64,000 bases of DNA. Origin: Alentia gelatinosa (Eukaryota; Annelida; Polychaeta; Phyllodocida; Polynoidae). Under the pieces are notes generated by a model, which searched no databases, was not told where the DNA came from, and saw only the letters and a list, made by a program, of their open reading frames with translations. The stretch spans positions 37,647,218 to 37,711,217 of the forward strand of contig OX465590.1 of assembly GCA_950022655.1 (NCBI GenBank), read 5' to 3'. Shown in pieces: positions 63,422-64,000 of this stretch (the first letter of the stretch is position 1; each line of letters begins with the position of its first letter). The position numbers were made by a program, and so were the translations under genes.

Positions 63422-63436
63422 AGCGCATCACTTCAC

Positions 63437-64000
63437 TGATACAAGGAAATAAACAAATAACAATTAGTATACAGCACGAAGATGCAGGGTAGAAGGCATC
63501 AATGCACTTTGTATTTAAGGGTCATCCATAAAGTATCCGTTTGGATACCCACGTGGGGCCCATGTCCTATTGATGTCCTGGAAGCGATCAGGACCACTTC
63601 TACAAAATAATGAAGGCCCGCCTAGATACTGATATAGGGACCCATTACAACAGCGATGGCCATATGGGTCTCGATGAAAAAGCCCCCCCACTGAATATCC
63701 ATTCAGTGGGTCTAGATACATATATTTTTTATTTTTTATGATGCCCGATGAGCTGCTTTGCAGTGAAACCTTGTACATACCCCACTAACAAGAATCTAAT
63801 TGTAAATCCAATGGCAACTTGTGGCCGTGCTCTGCAAACATTAATTTGTTGACAGTTGCTGCCTTACTCTAGTATCTGGGATACAGGGGTTGTGGTAGTT
63901 ATAGCTATTGCCATACTTTCAGTGAGGTCACAGTTATGAGCATGCCATGGTTATGGCGCTGGTTGAGAACGTTTTGCGCTCTCACTTCAAGGTAGCATCT
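63437..64000. other. Probable 5' UTR intron of CEP104
   Basis: Begins at the acceptor CAG|TGAAG 14 bases before the ATG. Contains CATCCATAAAGTATCC (a MITE end) near 63520. I see no promoter or first exon. Confidence 0.5.

Overview
This window is eukaryotic nuclear DNA. It is intron-rich and dense in dispersed repeats, as in a marine invertebrate genome. The CEP104 protein is clearly animal-like. The SINE and LINE tails (GGTTTAACGTC plus a TTTG run on the + strand) recall lophotrochozoan genomes such as molluscs or brachiopods, but I cannot fix the species.

One gene fills almost the whole window. On the minus strand, 63421 down to 4371 is a complete coding region for the ciliary-tip and centrosomal protein CEP104. 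I rebuilt it exon by exon from splice sites, intron phase and protein similarity: 29 coding exons in frame, about 954 aa, plus an alternative version of exon 7. Domains in order are an N-terminal jelly-roll module (exons 1-5), a first coiled coil (exons 8-10), a Pro-rich linker (exons 11-14), a TOG/HEAT array (exons 15-22), a second coiled coil (exon 23), a basic linker (exons 24-25), four C-x2-C...H-x4-6-C zinc fingers (exons 26-28) and a basic Gly/Lys tail (exon 29). A splice acceptor just 5' of the ATG suggests a further noncoding exon outside the window. Below 4371, one more minus-strand exon (477-676) with helical, Lys/Glu-rich coding potential belongs to an unidentified gene.

The introns are a museum of mobile DNA. 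They hold tRNA-derived SINEs and 3' fragments of a LINE with an RNase H domain, which share a tail. There are many MITEs: TTCCACC-ended elements with TTA/TAA target duplications, CATAAAGTACGTACG-ended elements, pogo-like CAGTGAAACCCC elements, a hAT-like CAGGGTTCGTAC element and a TTAA-flanked piggyBac-like element. The largest family (about 17 copies) pairs a short-inverted-repeat head (TTATCTCACC...GGTGAGATAA) with a long palindromic tail. The tail's hairpin tip stays similar while its stem sequence differs between subfamilies.

The most notable observations are hammerhead-ribozyme-like motifs in several introns, one with a complete core on the sense strand of CEP104; a probable pair of mutually exclusive exons (7a/7b); a duplicated PYD(E/D)RPLP linker segment; a 120-bp tandem array that copies the end of exon 16 with its splice donor; and a G-rich minisatellite starting beside the exon 28 donor.
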